From the NCBI RefSeq assembly GCF_920984735.1, contig NZ_CAKLBU010000004.1:124001-188000 (forward strand): a stretch of DNA of 64,000 nt. Reading direction: 5' to 3'. The notes under the pieces are model-generated. The model made no database searches, was not told where the DNA came from, and was given only the letters and a program-made list of their open reading frames with translations. This document shows, one piece after another, positions 1-9,098 of the stretch. The stretch is from Pedobacter sp. Leaf250 (GTDB lineage Bacteria > Bacteroidota > Bacteroidia > Sphingobacteriales > Sphingobacteriaceae). The position numbers and the translations under genes were made by a program. The first letter of the stretch is position 1. Each line of letters begins with the position of its first letter.

Positions 1-1476
1 ATAGACAGGCTACTGATAGTATTAAGTTTAGGCATCCTTTTTACAGCATGCAAAGGACAGGGAAGAAAAGCAAACCAAGTAAGTAACAGTTCTACAGAAG
101 ACACCGTGAAGCAGTTTATAATTGGTAATTACATGATTGTACCTGAATCAAAAGAAGTTAGGACATATAAAATGATTGGCGGAGCAAACTGGGATGGCTT
201 TACATTCGAGAAAGACCCGAAAATTAATTACAACACAACAACTTTGCTAGCGCTGGGTAACAATGTCTTTTTTAAGGAATACTTTCCCTTCAATTTTGAT
301 GTAGATAAACTGAAAATATTTATGAGGGATGAGTTTTATTTTTTGTGTAGAGACGATAAAAATATTTACTACACGTCTGCACAACTTAAACCAGTTAAGA
401 TTGACATTAGTAATTTCGATGCTATAAACGATTTCGTATACAAGTCAAAAAAGAACGGTAAACTATTTTTTCTGGATATTAAATCTTATCAGCTTTTGCC
501 AGTGGAGATAGAAATAGATGAAAAATCTATAACTCACATTGCCACAAATTACTTTTATGATAAAAATGGCCTTTACTTTTTTGGTGAACATTCCAAACTC
601 AATTCGAAAGGGTATTATGATGACTATTTTGCAAAATCCGAAAAGTTGATTGATGCGCAAAACATCAAGCCAATAATTTCAAAGAAATACTTTTTTTACA
701 ATAAGCAGGTTTTTGCTACTGATGATAACAATATTAAAAAATTGACTATCAACGGTGATAAAATAATCGAGATCAACATAAATAGTACGGAATCCTTCAT
801 AACTGATGGAAAAACAATCTACAGCGATTTAAATTATGGATATGACGACAATGAGCATAACGAAAAAGGATATTACGGAATTTGGTATCCTGCATTATAT
901 TCCAATATCGATCTTCAAAAAATCTATTCCCCACAACTTTACTTTCAAAAAAGTGGAAATTCGGTTGTATTTAATAAGTATGATCCAAATAATTTTCAAG
1001 GATTGATCGCCAGAATTAATAATGGCTATTTTCTATTGGCCGATAAAAAGAAAACGCCTATTGAGAAAATGCTTTTTTATCATCCTGAAACCAAGAGCAC
1101 TGAAATATTTGAAGAAAAGTATCTTAAAATATATCCCATTGAAAGATTTTTACAATATAAAAACGTCCTTTATTTTGAGGGTATACCAGTAGAAACCTCA
1201 AAGCTGAACATGAGTAACCTTCGCGAAATCAAAAACTCTAATTACTTAACTGACGGAAAATCTTTAATTTATCTGGGTAATATTGGCGGGTACGGAAATA
1301 TTGAAAAAGATGGTATCGAGTATGCGGAATTTAACGATCGGATTATCGAAAATGTATATACAGCTAATATGAAACCGATAAATGCAGATTTACTTTCTGA
1401 CGGACTGACGTTGATTAGCAGCGCACAAAAAATAAAAATTAAACGCCTGGGCTTAAATGTAAAAATTGTTGAGTAA
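1..1476 (+). CDS. Lipoprotein with DKNYY-like repeats (5' end outside window)
   Basis: The reading frame is open from base 1, so the gene starts just before the window; the GTG at 106 is not the start. In-window residues 4-17 form a hydrophobic signal ending in the lipobox LFTAC, so the protein is probably lipidated at Cys17. About 470 residues follow with recurring aromatic segments such as YDKNGLYF and FFYNKQVF. These resemble the short repeats of DKNYY-type surface proteins. No catalytic motif is visible and the function is unknown. It stops at TAA 1476 and is followed by a short intergenic gap before a DUF2200 gene on the same strand. Confidence 0.75.
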   Translation: MDRLLIVLSLGILFTACKGQGRKANQVSNSSTEDTVKQFIIGNYMIVPESKEVRTYKMIGGANWDGFTFEKDPKINYNTTTLLALGNNVFFKEYFPFNFDVDKLKIFMRDEFYFLCRDDKNIYYTSAQLKPVKIDISNFDAINDFVYKSKKNGKLFFLDIKSYQLLPVEIEIDEKSITHIATNYFYDKNGLYFFGEHSKLNSKGYYDDYFAKSEKLIDAQNIKPIISKKYFFYNKQVFATDDNNIKKLTINGDKIIEININSTESFITDGKTIYSDLNYGYDDNEHNEKGYYGIWYPALYSNIDLQKIYSPQLYFQKSGNSVVFNKYDPNNFQGLIARINNGYFLLADKKKTPIEKMLFYHPETKSTEIFEEKYLKIYPIERFLQYKNVLYFEGIPVETSKLNMSNLREIKNSNYLTDGKSLIYLGNIGGYGNIEKDGIEYAEFNDRIIENVYTANMKPINADLLSDGLTLISSAQKIKIKRLGLNVKIVE

Positions 1477-1554
1477 GGATCAGGCAGCTTTATTGCTAAC
1501 AGATTTATAATTTGCAAATCTTTCCATTATTTATTTTTTTTTGCTAAACTTTAA

Positions 1555-1920
1555 ATGATGAAAGAGAATGAATTACATAATGATAAAATTGCTAGATTAA
1601 CTTTTGCTGGTGTGTATCCTCACTATGTGGCAAAAATAGAACGTAAAGGAGGAACCATAAAAGAATTACAGGAAGTTGTAGAATGGCTAACGGGATTCGA
1701 TGAAAAAAAGCAACAGGATCTTATCGAGCAGAAAGTTAATTTTCAAACATTTTTTGATCAGGCAGAGCTTAATGTAAATGCCTCAAAAATTACAGGTGTA
1801 ATTTGTGGTTACCGCATTGAGGAAATTGAAAATCAACTTACTCAGAAAATCAGATATTTAGATAAGCTTGTTGATGAGCTTGCGAAAGGCAAAAAAATGG
1901 AGAAAATTTTGCGATCATAA
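1555..1920 (+). CDS. DUF2200 family protein
   Basis: A 121-residue soluble protein that I recognise as DUF2200. It has the family's YPHYVAKIERKGG segment, the middle stretch WLTGFDEKKQ, and the conserved end with ITGVICGYRIEEIE and RYLDKLVDELAKGKKMEKIL. The length is usual for the family. Two adjacent ATG codons (1555, 1558) could serve as start. A T-rich TAnnTTTG-like promoter lies directly upstream. The biochemical function of DUF2200 is not known. It is convergent with pyrD, whose stop lies 29 bp further on. Confidence 0.85.
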   Translation: MMKENELHNDKIARLTFAGVYPHYVAKIERKGGTIKELQEVVEWLTGFDEKKQQDLIEQKVNFQTFFDQAELNVNASKITGVICGYRIEEIENQLTQKIRYLDKLVDELAKGKKMEKILRS

Positions 1921-1948
1921 CAAAAAGCGTATTCAACTCCTTGATGTT

Positions 1949-2980
1949 TTATTTAACGAGGCTTTTGCAGATAGATTTAATCAAACCCGGACCTTCGTAT
2001 ATAAAACCGGTGTACAATTGAACCAAACTTGCACCAGCATCCAATTTATCTTGTGCATCTTGAGCAGAATGAATACCACCTACCCCAATAATTGGAAATG
2101 CATTATTCGATTTTTCTGAAAGATATTTAATTACTTCGGTCGATCGCTCCTTTACTGGTTTACCACTTAAACCACCCGTTTCATCGGCTAATGTTTTTTC
2201 GGTTGCTAAATTTTCCCGGCTGATAGTGGTGTTTGTGGCAATAATCCCTGCAATATTAGTTTCAGCAACAATCTCAATAATATCATCTAATTGCGCATTT
2301 GTTAAATCGGGTGCAATTTTCAACAAAATTGGTCGCGAAATATCATTTTTTCGATTGCGTTGTTGAAGTGTATTTAGTATTCTTTTTAAAGGCTCCTTTT
2401 CTTGCAATTCACGTAAACCTGGCGTATTTGGAGAACTTACATTTACTACAAAGTAATCAACTACATCAAATAATCTATCAAAACATTTGATATAATCGCT
2501 TACGGCATCTTCGTTTGGGGTTGCTTTATTTTTACCAATGTTTCCGCCAACTACAATATCAGGATGTTTATCTTTTAGCAAACGCAAACGCTCTGCCATC
2601 ACATCAACACCTTTGTTATTAAAACCCATTCGGTTAATTAAGGCTTCATCATTCGGTAAACGAAACATCCGGGGTTTATCATTACCAGGTTGTGGCATTG
2701 GCGTAACCGTACCCACCTCAATAAAACCGAAACCAAGGTTGCTTAAGGCTTCAACATATTCACCATTTTTATCGAAACCGGCAGCCAAACCAACAGGATT
2801 TCTAAATTTAATTCCGAAAACTTCTTTCTCTAAGCCTTTAATATGAAAATCGAAACTGCTACGGATAATGGTTTTACCCAATGGAAACTTATCATTAAAC
2901 CACTTTAAACGTTTAACAACGAAATAATGAACGTTTTCCGGGTCAAACTTGAAGAATATTGGTTTAATAAGGCGATACAT
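1949..2980 (-). CDS. pyrD: Dihydroorotate dehydrogenase (quinone), class 2
   Basis: Oxidises dihydroorotate to orotate with quinone as acceptor in pyrimidine synthesis, at the inner membrane. The 343-residue length and the N-terminal helix ([20 protein letters not shown]) are typical of class 2. Visible motifs are AAGFDKNGE (FMN contact), the long [20 protein letters not shown] substrate region, [10 protein letters not shown] with the catalytic serine, KIAPDLT, TNTTI, GGLSGKP and the phosphate-binding IGVGGI and [13 protein letters not shown]. It appears to be a single gene, convergent with the DUF2200 gene and separated from the next upstream gene by a repeat-rich spacer. Confidence 0.97.
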   Translation of the reverse strand: MYRLIKPIFFKFDPENVHYFVVKRLKWFNDKFPLGKTIIRSSFDFHIKGLEKEVFGIKFRNPVGLAAGFDKNGEYVEALSNLGFGFIEVGTVTPMPQPGNDKPRMFRLPNDEALINRMGFNNKGVDVMAERLRLLKDKHPDIVVGGNIGKNKATPNEDAVSDYIKCFDRLFDVVDYFVVNVSSPNTPGLRELQEKEPLKRILNTLQQRNRKNDISRPILLKIAPDLTNAQLDDIIEIVAETNIAGIIATNTTISRENLATEKTLADETGGLSGKPVKERSTEVIKYLSEKSNNAFPIIGVGGIHSAQDAQDKLDAGASLVQLYTGFIYEGPGLIKSICKSLVK

Positions 2981-3002
2981 GCCACGAAGATAAATAAAAT
3001 AT

Positions 3003-3130
3003 GGAAAAGAATGTAGGGATGGAAGATGTAAGATGGATAATGGGATACGACTGGTAACTTACTTTCCATCTTACATTCTATAATCTTACATCGCAACACA
3101 CATTTCCCATCATCCATCTTACATCTTACA
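3003..3130. repeat. Repeat-rich spacer with ATCTTACAT units
   Basis: The 150-bp spacer between pyrD and the oxidoreductase gene contains several direct and inverted copies of ATCTTACATC or its complement GATGTAAGAT, including CCATCTTACATCTTACATC near 3112-3130 and a complementary GGAAGATGTAAGATGG near 3019-3035. It can fold into a long imperfect hairpin. It looks like a REP-type intergenic element, not a gene. Confidence 0.6.
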
Positions 3131-3134
3131 TCAC

Positions 3135-3785
3135 TTAGTATGCTGCCGTAAATTGCTCTTGGTGGTGTGCATTGTTTTCCAACTCATCAGCCAGCACAAT
3201 AGATAAATCTTCTGCAGATAAAATTGAGCGGCCATCTTCATTAAAAACGGGTGAAGTTTTTCCTAAACGATATTTACCTGTACGGCCAGTAGTAATTCCC
3301 TGGTGCATTTCAATTGCAGGACTAAAAAATAACCAATCTAATTCCTTCTCTTGCTTTAAAATATTAAAATAATCCCTCACTGCAGATGCTCCAGGATAAA
3401 TCTCTTTTGGAAACTCCGGTCCATCTACCAACTGATTTCCATCAATCTGCAAGGTACCTGCACCGCCGATAAAAATGTAACGTTTAACACCCGATGCTTT
3501 TACCGCTGCTTGAATTGCCTCGGCCCCTGCTATGGTGTCGTTATAAAGATTTGGGTTAGTCCAGCCTGCGTTAAAAGCACTAATCACAGCATCGACACCT
3601 TTTAGGGCTTCAGCTAGTTGTTCAGTATCCAAAACATCAACCGATACTTTAGTTACTTTTTCATCGGTGTTTTCAATTTTTGTGGTATCACGGGCAATGG
3701 CAATTACTTCGTTTCCGCGACTAACTAATTCGTTTAAAAGGGCTTTACCTACAAAACCTGAGGCGCCTATCAATGCTACTTTCAT
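3135..3785 (-). CDS. NAD(P)-binding oxidoreductase, YwnB/NmrA-like
   Basis: A 216-residue atypical short-chain dehydrogenase. The N-terminal Rossmann motif GASGFVGKALLNELVSRG binds NAD(P). GVDAVISAFNAGW and YIFIGGAGTL are typical of the NAD(P)-binding_10/NmrA group related to flavin reductase BLVRB and YwnB. The substrate is unknown. An Rrf2 regulator lies just upstream on the same strand, the same pairing as ywnA-ywnB in Bacillus subtilis. A palindrome upstream of this gene matches one upstream of the regulator, so Rrf2-controlled expression is likely (inference). Confidence 0.85.
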   Translation of the reverse strand: MKVALIGASGFVGKALLNELVSRGNEVIAIARDTTKIENTDEKVTKVSVDVLDTEQLAEALKGVDAVISAFNAGWTNPNLYNDTIAGAEAIQAAVKASGVKRYIFIGGAGTLQIDGNQLVDGPEFPKEIYPGASAVRDYFNILKQEKELDWLFFSPAIEMHQGITTGRTGKYRLGKTSPVFNEDGRSILSAEDLSIVLADELENNAHHQEQFTAAY

Positions 3786-3809
3786 ATTATTTAATTTAAA
3801 TTAATTAAT

Positions 3810-3828
3810 TGTAATGTATTTTATTACA
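3810..3828. promoter_or_regulatory. Putative Rrf2 operator upstream of the oxidoreductase gene
   Basis: Inverted repeat TGTAAT-7-ATTACA, 25 bp upstream of the oxidoreductase start. It shares the half-sites and the spacer end TTTT with the palindrome at 4259-4279 upstream of the regulator gene, which is what a common operator would look like. Confidence 0.6.
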
Positions 3829-3846
3829 GTTTTATGTAAAAAATTT

Positions 3847-4257
3847 TTATTTGAATTTTAATGCAAAATCTGCTAAAGTATGCTTAGATAAATTTTCGAT
3901 CAGTGCATTTTCTGCATCGCTGTAAAGTGTATTTAAATGCTGGTTAATCTGTTTTCCAATCGGGCATTTTGGGTTAGGTTCATTTTTACTTTGCCCTAAA
4001 ATATTATTGTCTCTAACCGCACTATAAACTTCTCCCAAGTTAATAGCATCTGCGTTTTTAGCCAGAAAAGAGCCCCCACCTTTCCCCTCTTTGCTATCTA
4101 CAAAGCCATGTTTACGCAGGTTTATAATTTCCTTTCGCACCAAAACAGGATTAATATTTATGCTCCCAGCCAAATAATCAGAACTTACCACGCTCCCCTT
4201 TGCGTCATCAAGCAAAGTTAAAATGTGTAAGGAAATTGGAAAACGGCTAGTGTTCAT
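3847..4257 (-). CDS. Rrf2 family transcriptional regulator (YwnA-like)
   Basis: A winged-helix Rrf2 protein of 136 residues when started at the ATG at 4257 (MNTSRFPISLHILTLL). A longer frame reaching 4284 runs through the operator, so the shorter start is preferred. It shows the helix-turn-helix segment YLAGSININPVLVRKEIINLRKHG and the wing GKGGGSFLAKNADAINLGEVY. The three clustered cysteines of iron-sulphur Rrf2 proteins (IscR, NsrR) are absent; only one Cys is seen, in NPKCPIGKQ. That fits the YwnA subgroup. It probably represses itself and the downstream oxidoreductase through the two matching palindromes. Confidence 0.9.
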   Translation of the reverse strand: MNTSRFPISLHILTLLDDAKGSVVSSDYLAGSININPVLVRKEIINLRKHGFVDSKEGKGGGSFLAKNADAINLGEVYSAVRDNNILGQSKNEPNPKCPIGKQINQHLNTLYSDAENALIENLSKHTLADFALKFK

Positions 4258-4258
4258 T

Positions 4259-4279
4259 CTGTAATTAATTTTATTACAG
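4259..4279. promoter_or_regulatory. Putative Rrf2 autoregulatory operator
   Basis: Perfect 7-bp inverted repeat CTGTAAT-7-ATTACAG directly before the Rrf2 start codon. It is near-identical to the 3810-3828 palindrome, which supports a shared operator. Confidence 0.65.
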
Positions 4280-4339
4280 TACAAATGTATACATATTTCT
4301 TTATAATCAAAATTTATTTTTTTTTTGAAGAGCAGTTAC

Positions 4340-4440
4340 AGAAGCTTCTTTTAAGGTTAGTCCCGCTATCACTGCAAGTCCTCATCCTCGTTCCTCGTCT
4401 TCCGGGCTTTACGTTCTATCGGGTCTATTTAACCCTGGTA
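4340..4440. repeat. Probable dispersed Bacteroidota intergenic repeat
   Basis: The 256-bp gap between the Rrf2 and Nudix genes holds a GC-richer stretch with CCCGCTATC, CCGGGCTTTACG and CTATCGGG. It resembles a dispersed palindromic repeat that I associate with Pedobacter-like genomes. A 63-codon frame across it has no protein-like features. Confidence 0.4.
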
Positions 4441-4513
4441 AGGCAAAATATTTTCGGCCAGCATAAATGCCAATAGATTGAAATCTGTTTTCCTTTTATA
4501 GTATTTGAAGAAT

Positions 4514-5101
4514 TTATACTTTAAGCAAATAATTAAGCTGAGCATATTGTAAAAGCATAATTGTTTTCCCGTCTTTAATTTCACCTGTTGCAATCATGGC
4601 GATTGCATCACTAAAAGTGATTTCCAGAACTTCTATATTTTCTTGCTCTTCATGGTGACCACCACCCTCACTCACTTTCATTTCTTTTGAGTACTCGGCT
4701 ACAAAGAAATAGAGAATCTCGGTTACCGATCCTGGCGACATATAAGCTTCAAAAACCTTTTTCACATCTTTAATTTTGTAGCCCGTTTCTTCTTCCGTTT
4801 CGCGTTTTATTGCCGTTTCTGGGTTATCCAAATCCAATAAACCTGCACAAGTTTCAATGAGCATTCCACTTGCGTTACCATTTAAATAGGTTGGTAATCG
4901 AAATTGACGAGTTAGAATTACTGTCTGATTGTTTTTATTGTAAAGTAAAATGGTTGCTCCGTTGCCTCTATCATAAGCCTCGCGATTTTGGGTTTCTACT
5001 GTACCATCTTTCTTCTTATACTCGAATGTAATTTTATTTAAGGTGTACCAATTATCTGAAAGGATTTCTGTGCTTAAAATTTTAATGTTTTCGTTGTTCA
5101 T
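4514..5101 (-). CDS. Nudix hydrolase, NudK-like (GDP-mannose pyrophosphatase family)
   Basis: A 195-residue Nudix protein that aligns well with NudK from memory. It has N-terminal strands with [17 protein letters not shown], the [12 protein letters not shown] segment, and the Nudix box at about residues 87-107 ([20 protein letters not shown]). The position after GLLDLD is Asn where the family usually has Glu; the catalytic REx2EExG core (RETEEETG) is complete. The C-terminal part has [21 protein letters not shown], typical of the ADP-ribose/GDP-mannose branch. It would hydrolyse a nucleoside diphosphate sugar; the exact substrate is uncertain. It is a single gene on its strand. Confidence 0.88.
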   Translation of the reverse strand: MNNENIKILSTEILSDNWYTLNKITFEYKKKDGTVETQNREAYDRGNGATILLYNKNNQTVILTRQFRLPTYLNGNASGMLIETCAGLLDLDNPETAIKRETEEETGYKIKDVKKVFEAYMSPGSVTEILYFFVAEYSKEMKVSEGGGHHEEQENIEVLEITFSDAIAMIATGEIKDGKTIMLLQYAQLNYLLKV

Positions 5102-5247
5102 TCGTTATGCGCTTTGAATCCAAATATATCAATTTAACCGTCGACTAAAGTCAACGGCAATGAAATGCAAAGTGGTAAACAAAGTTGATCAAAATAACAC
5201 CATTAATTCTTTGCCATCTTACTTCAGCACATGGAATTTTGAACTAG

Positions 5248-5334
5248 ATACCTGCACCACGCAACAGGCAATACGAAGCACCATTTTTTGTTTCTAAACC
5301 TGATAGTAGCGAAAATCCTTTTTGGTGCAGGTAT
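5248..5334. repeat. Palindromic element with ATACCTGCACC / GGTGCAGGTAT arms
   Basis: Within the 400-bp gene-free stretch 5102-5500, an 11-bp perfect inverted repeat (5248-5258 and 5324-5334) bounds about 65 bp. It is followed by TTCGACAAGCTCAGACTGAC, a sequence typical of dispersed REP-like elements. A 65-codon frame on the minus strand covers it and is judged not real. The rest of the stretch (5102-5247) shows no recognisable feature. Confidence 0.55.
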
Positions 5335-5484
5335 TCGACAAGCTCAGACTGACATGAACAAAAAGATTGTAGCGAATAGAAGGAACAAACTTTAACAAAA
5401 TCATTTGCCTTCGCTTTCCAAATATCAAAATTGTTAAGCATTTGTCTATTTAGATTTCGGAAAGGAATTAGCTTTTAAAATTCG

Positions 5485-5492
5485 TACTTTTG
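5485..5492 (+). promoter_or_regulatory. Bacteroidota -7 promoter element of the ABC-F gene
   Basis: TACTTTTG followed by CAGCC, 8 bp before the ATG at 5501. It matches the TAnnTTTG -7 consensus and implies a very short leader. Confidence 0.6.
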
Positions 5493-5500
5493 CAGCCGAA

Positions 5501-7408
5501 ATGATTTCAATAAATAACTTAACATTCCTAATTGGCTCAAGGGCCTTATACGACGAAGCCAACTGGCACATTAAACCGGGCGACAGAGCAGGTTTAATTG
5601 GCGCTAACGGAACAGGAAAATCGACACTTTTAAAAATTATTGTAGGCGAATATGCTCCTAGTTCGGGTACGGTTTCGATGTCTAAAGACTTGAAAATCGG
5701 CTACTTAAATCAGGATTTACTTTCTTACGAATCGCACCATAGTATTTTACATGTGGCCATGGAGGCTTTTGAGCGCCAAAACCAGCTGCATGATGAGATT
5801 GAAGAACTACTAAAAAAAATAGAAACTGATTACAGTGAAGAGGTTTTATATAAATTAAGCGACAAACAGCAGGAATTTGAGGCTTTGGATGGTTATAACA
5901 TCGAATATAGGGCCAATGAAATTTTAGCGGGTTTAGGTTTTAGCACCGCAGACCAGCATCGTCCACTAAATACTTTTTCTGGAGGTTGGCGAATGCGGGT
6001 AATGTTGGCGAAAATTCTTTTGCAAACGCCCGATATTTTACTGCTGGATGAGCCGACCAACCACATGGATTTACCATCAATTAAGTGGTTGGAAAACTAT
6101 TTGGCTACTTTTGAGGGTGCAATTGTAATTGTATCTCACGATAGGTATTTCTTGGATAAGATTGTGAACCGTACGGTTGAATCTCGCAAAGGAAAGTTAA
6201 ATGTTTACGCCGGGAATTATAGCTTTTATGTAGAAGAAAAAGCTTTACGTGGCGAAATTCAAAAGGGAGAATTTAAAAATCAGCAGGCAAAAATTAAACA
6301 GGAAGAGCGTTTAATTGAACGATTTAAAGCGAAAGCATCGAAAGCAAAAATGGCGCAATCGCGTATGAAAGCTTTAGATAAAATGGAGCGTGTGGATGAT
6401 GTAGATGATGATAACCCAACGGTAAATTTCAGCTTCAAATTCACTAAACCGTCTGGCCGACATGTAGTTCGTATTGAACATGCCACCAAACATTATCCGA
6501 ATGTTCACATTTTGCAGGATGCTGAAGCGGTGATAGAAAAAGGTGATAAAATTGCTTTGATTGGTGCCAATGGTAAAGGTAAATCGACTTTACTGAGAAT
6601 GATTGCCGGAACGGAAAAATTTGAAGGTTTCTGTGAAACCGGACATAATGTTACCACCACTTTCTTTGCACAGCACCAACTGGAATCGCTTCATCTTGAT
6701 AATGCCATTTTAGAAGAACTGCAAGCTTTTGCCCCAAAACACACCGATACTGAGTTACGCAGTATTTTGGGCTGTTTCTTATTTACGGGTGATGATGTTT
6801 TCAAAAAGATCAAAGTTTTATCGGGTGGAGAAAAATCGCGTGTGGCTTTGGCAAAATCGCTTACAACAGATTCGAACTTTTTGATTTTGGATGAGCCTAC
6901 CAACCACTTGGATATTCAGTCGGTAAATATCTTAATCCAGGCTTTACAGCAATTTGAAGGTACATTTATTGCTGTTTCTCACGATAGGTATTTCTTAGAT
7001 AATGTGGCTAATAAAATCTGGTTTATCGAAAACGAGCAGATTAAACAATATCCGGGTACTTATGCCGAATACGAAGAGTGGAACAGCAAACGGGAAATTC
7101 CGATATCGAAACCCATTCCGGTTAAGATGCCTGAAAAACAGAAGGAAGAGCCAAAACCTGTTGCACCAAACACCGCCAACCAACTAAAAAAATTGAATGA
7201 TGGGCTGAAAAAAATTGAAGAATCAATTTCGGAATTGGAAGCAGCAGTAAAAAATATTGAAGTAGAATTGGCAGACGAGCAAGTTTACAGCAAAGCCGAT
7301 AAACTGGCTGAAGCGAACAAACGTTATTTGGCTGCAAAACAAGATTTAGATAACAGCCAAGCTAAGTGGGAAACTTTAGCGGCTGAAATTATGGAACTGG
7401 AAGGTTAA
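5501..7408 (+). CDS. ABC-F family ATPase (ribosome-associated, YheS/Uup-like)
   Basis: A 635-residue protein with two ABC ATPase domains and no transmembrane segment, the hallmark of ABC-F proteins that act on ribosomes. Domain 1 has Walker A GANGTGKS (34-41), signature FSGGWRMRV and Walker B LLLDEPTNHMD. A charged linker (about 240-310, rich in Lys/Glu) is the P-site tRNA interaction motif. Domain 2 has Walker A GANGKGKS (about 355-362), signature LSGGEKSRVALAK and ILDEPTNHLD. The C-terminus from about residue 560 is a coiled coil, as in Uup/YheS. A housekeeping translation role is more likely than antibiotic resistance, but this cannot be settled from sequence alone. A promoter element sits 8 bp upstream and a terminator follows. 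Confidence 0.93.
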   Translation: MISINNLTFLIGSRALYDEANWHIKPGDRAGLIGANGTGKSTLLKIIVGEYAPSSGTVSMSKDLKIGYLNQDLLSYESHHSILHVAMEAFERQNQLHDEIEELLKKIETDYSEEVLYKLSDKQQEFEALDGYNIEYRANEILAGLGFSTADQHRPLNTFSGGWRMRVMLAKILLQTPDILLLDEPTNHMDLPSIKWLENYLATFEGAIVIVSHDRYFLDKIVNRTVESRKGKLNVYAGNYSFYVEEKALRGEIQKGEFKNQQAKIKQEERLIERFKAKASKAKMAQSRMKALDKMERVDDVDDDNPTVNFSFKFTKPSGRHVVRIEHATKHYPNVHILQDAEAVIEKGDKIALIGANGKGKSTLLRMIAGTEKFEGFCETGHNVTTTFFAQHQLESLHLDNAILEELQAFAPKHTDTELRSILGCFLFTGDDVFKKIKVLSGGEKSRVALAKSLTTDSNFLILDEPTNHLDIQSVNILIQALQQFEGTFIAVSHDRYFLDNVANKIWFIENEQIKQYPGTYAEYEEWNSKREIPISKPIPVKMPEKQKEEPKPVAPNTANQLKKLNDGLKKIEESISELEAAVKNIEVELADEQVYSKADKLAEANKRYLAAKQDLDNSQAKWETLAAEIMELEG

Positions 7409-7464
7409 TCTTTTCCGCCATTGCGAAGCCGATTCTTCATCGGCTGTGGCAATCTTATAACCTT

Positions 7465-7495
7465 AAAGCCGGAGATTTTTCTGCGGCTTTTTTAT
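7465..7495 (+). terminator. Rho-independent terminator of the ABC-F gene
   Basis: Stem AAAGCCG / CGGCTTT with a loop of about 11 nt followed by a T run, 56 bp after the ABC-F stop. A second hairpin (GCCGAT-5-ATCGGC, with outer arms ATTGC/GCAAT) lies just before it at 7425-7454. Confidence 0.7.
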
Positions 7496-7502
7496 TTGCC
7501 AT

Positions 7503-7604
7503 GGAAACACGGAAGACACGGAAAGAAGATTGAAGAATATGTATTAATCGTTTCGTGTAGCCACGAACAATGGCCTGAAAAATTCCGTACAAATCCGTGT
7601 TTCC
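7503..7604. repeat. Intergenic palindromic repeat, GGAAACACGGA / TCCGTGTTTCC
   Basis: Perfect 11-bp inverted repeat 80 bp apart between the ABC-F and T9SS plug genes, containing CACGGAAGACACGGAA. It is REP-like. An 80-codon frame running across it is not protein-like. Confidence 0.55.
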
Positions 7605-7681
7605 TTAGCAATTTTTATTTTTGTACATGCCCACCTTGTAGTAAATCTTTTAAAATTGATTAATACTTTTTACTTTTAACC

Positions 7682-8959
7682 ATGCAAAAACTAATCGTAT
7701 TACTTTTATTTTTCATCCCTAGCCTAACCTTTTCCCAAACTGATAAAAATTTTGTTTACGAGAATAAAATCTATCTCCCCAACATTAAAACGGTACTTTG
7801 TTACAACAGTACCCGCGAACAAAGCCTACCGGTTATTCAATTAAATTCATCAGAAACCATCACTTTTATGTTCGATGATTTGCTGGCCGGAACAAAAAAT
7901 TATTGGTATTCCATTGAACATTGCACATCAGATTGGCAGCCTTCAAGAATATCAACAATTGATTATCTGGGCGGATTTAATGATGATAGAATCATTTACT
8001 ACCGATACTCTTCGAACACAACCAGAAAGTACACACATTACGAATTAAATTTTCCGAATACGCAAATCCAACCAAAAATTGGAGGCAATTACTTATTAAA
8101 AGTTTATATCGATGGTGATAAAAACCAACCTGTAATTTCGCAACGTTTTTATATTGTTGATAATCAGGTTGCGGTGGCTGCTGAAGTTACCAATTCTATG
8201 CAGGTTGCCGATCGCAATACCAAGCAAAAAATTAATTTTACCATCAACCATTCTGTGCCTATTCCCAATCCTTATCAGGATTTAAAAGCAATTGTAATGC
8301 AGAATTTTAATTCGAATACTGCACAAATTAACACCAGACCATCATTCATCCGTCCAAACCAATTGGTTTTTAATGATTTAACTACGAATGACTTTTGGGG
8401 AGATAATGAATTCAGGAAATTTGACACCAGGAGTTTACGTTACAAAGCAGATAATGTTAAAGATATTTTCCGTGATAATGAATCGGTTAATGTAATGCTT
8501 TTTCAGGATGCACCTAGAAATACTGGTGCCTTTGCCAATCAATACGATGAAAATGGCAATTTCTACATTAAAAATACCGATGGCAGAGATGATAAAACCG
8601 AAGCAGAATACATGGGTGTACTTTTTACGCTCAATGCCGCCGCACCTACCGCAAATGGAGATGCTTATGTAATTGGTCGCTTCAACAATTATACTTTAAG
8701 CAAAGAAAACAAAATGATTTACGATGCCGGACGGAAGCAGTTTTATTCAAATATCATGTTAAAACAAGGTTTGTATGATTATGAATATGCTTGGTTTAAT
8801 AATGACACTAAAACTTTGGAGAGTCAGTATTTTGAAGGTTCATTTTTTCAAACTGAAAATAGTTACCAAATTTTTGTTTACTACCGCCGCCCCGGAGCAC
8901 GTTGGGAAACATTGGTAGGCTATGCTAATATTAGCAATAGAGTTACAGATCGGAGATAA
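7682..8959 (+). CDS. Type IX secretion system plug protein (DUF5103)
   Basis: A 425-residue exported protein with a clear signal peptide (MQKLIVLLLFFIPSLTFSQ). It carries the DUF5103 fold: KTVLCYNSTREQSLPVIQL near the N-terminus, YSIEHCTSDWQPS, a central domain with FRKFDTRSLRYKADNVKDIF, and a C-terminal DAYVIGRFNNYTL / YDYEYAWFN region ending in YYRRPGARWETLVGY. Family knowledge: this protein gates the periplasmic side of the SprA translocon of the type IX secretion system, so the organism should have T9SS. The gene stands alone here, which is usual because T9SS genes are scattered. Confidence 0.9.
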   Translation: MQKLIVLLLFFIPSLTFSQTDKNFVYENKIYLPNIKTVLCYNSTREQSLPVIQLNSSETITFMFDDLLAGTKNYWYSIEHCTSDWQPSRISTIDYLGGFNDDRIIYYRYSSNTTRKYTHYELNFPNTQIQPKIGGNYLLKVYIDGDKNQPVISQRFYIVDNQVAVAAEVTNSMQVADRNTKQKINFTINHSVPIPNPYQDLKAIVMQNFNSNTAQINTRPSFIRPNQLVFNDLTTNDFWGDNEFRKFDTRSLRYKADNVKDIFRDNESVNVMLFQDAPRNTGAFANQYDENGNFYIKNTDGRDDKTEAEYMGVLFTLNAAAPTANGDAYVIGRFNNYTLSKENKMIYDAGRKQFYSNIMLKQGLYDYEYAWFNNDTKTLESQYFEGSFFQTENSYQIFVYYRRPGARWETLVGYANISNRVTDRR

Positions 8960-9098
8960 GCGGTTTTTAACGCAATAATTGTCATTTATACTTTTATTGT
9001 TACACAATTCTTCTTGATTTTGATATTGGATATTTACTTTAGTAATCAGATTATTAAGTAACTATACAGTGCTTTTATAAAGCATTAGCTAACCAACT

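Noticed and set aside
106..1476. GTG at 106 as the start of the first gene
   Set aside because: The frame is open back to base 1 and encodes a lipoprotein signal with LFTAC, so the true start is outside the window.
1868..2119. 83-codon frame overlapping the DUF2200 and pyrD genes
   Set aside because: It is a shadow of two well-supported genes.
4285..4476. 63-codon frame upstream of the Rrf2 gene
   Set aside because: Low-complexity start and a dispersed-repeat body; not protein-like.
5244..5441. 65-codon minus-strand frame
   Set aside because: It covers a palindromic REP-like element and has no protein-like features.
7421..7663. 80-codon plus-strand frame after the ABC-F gene
   Set aside because: It runs through hairpins, a terminator and a palindromic repeat.
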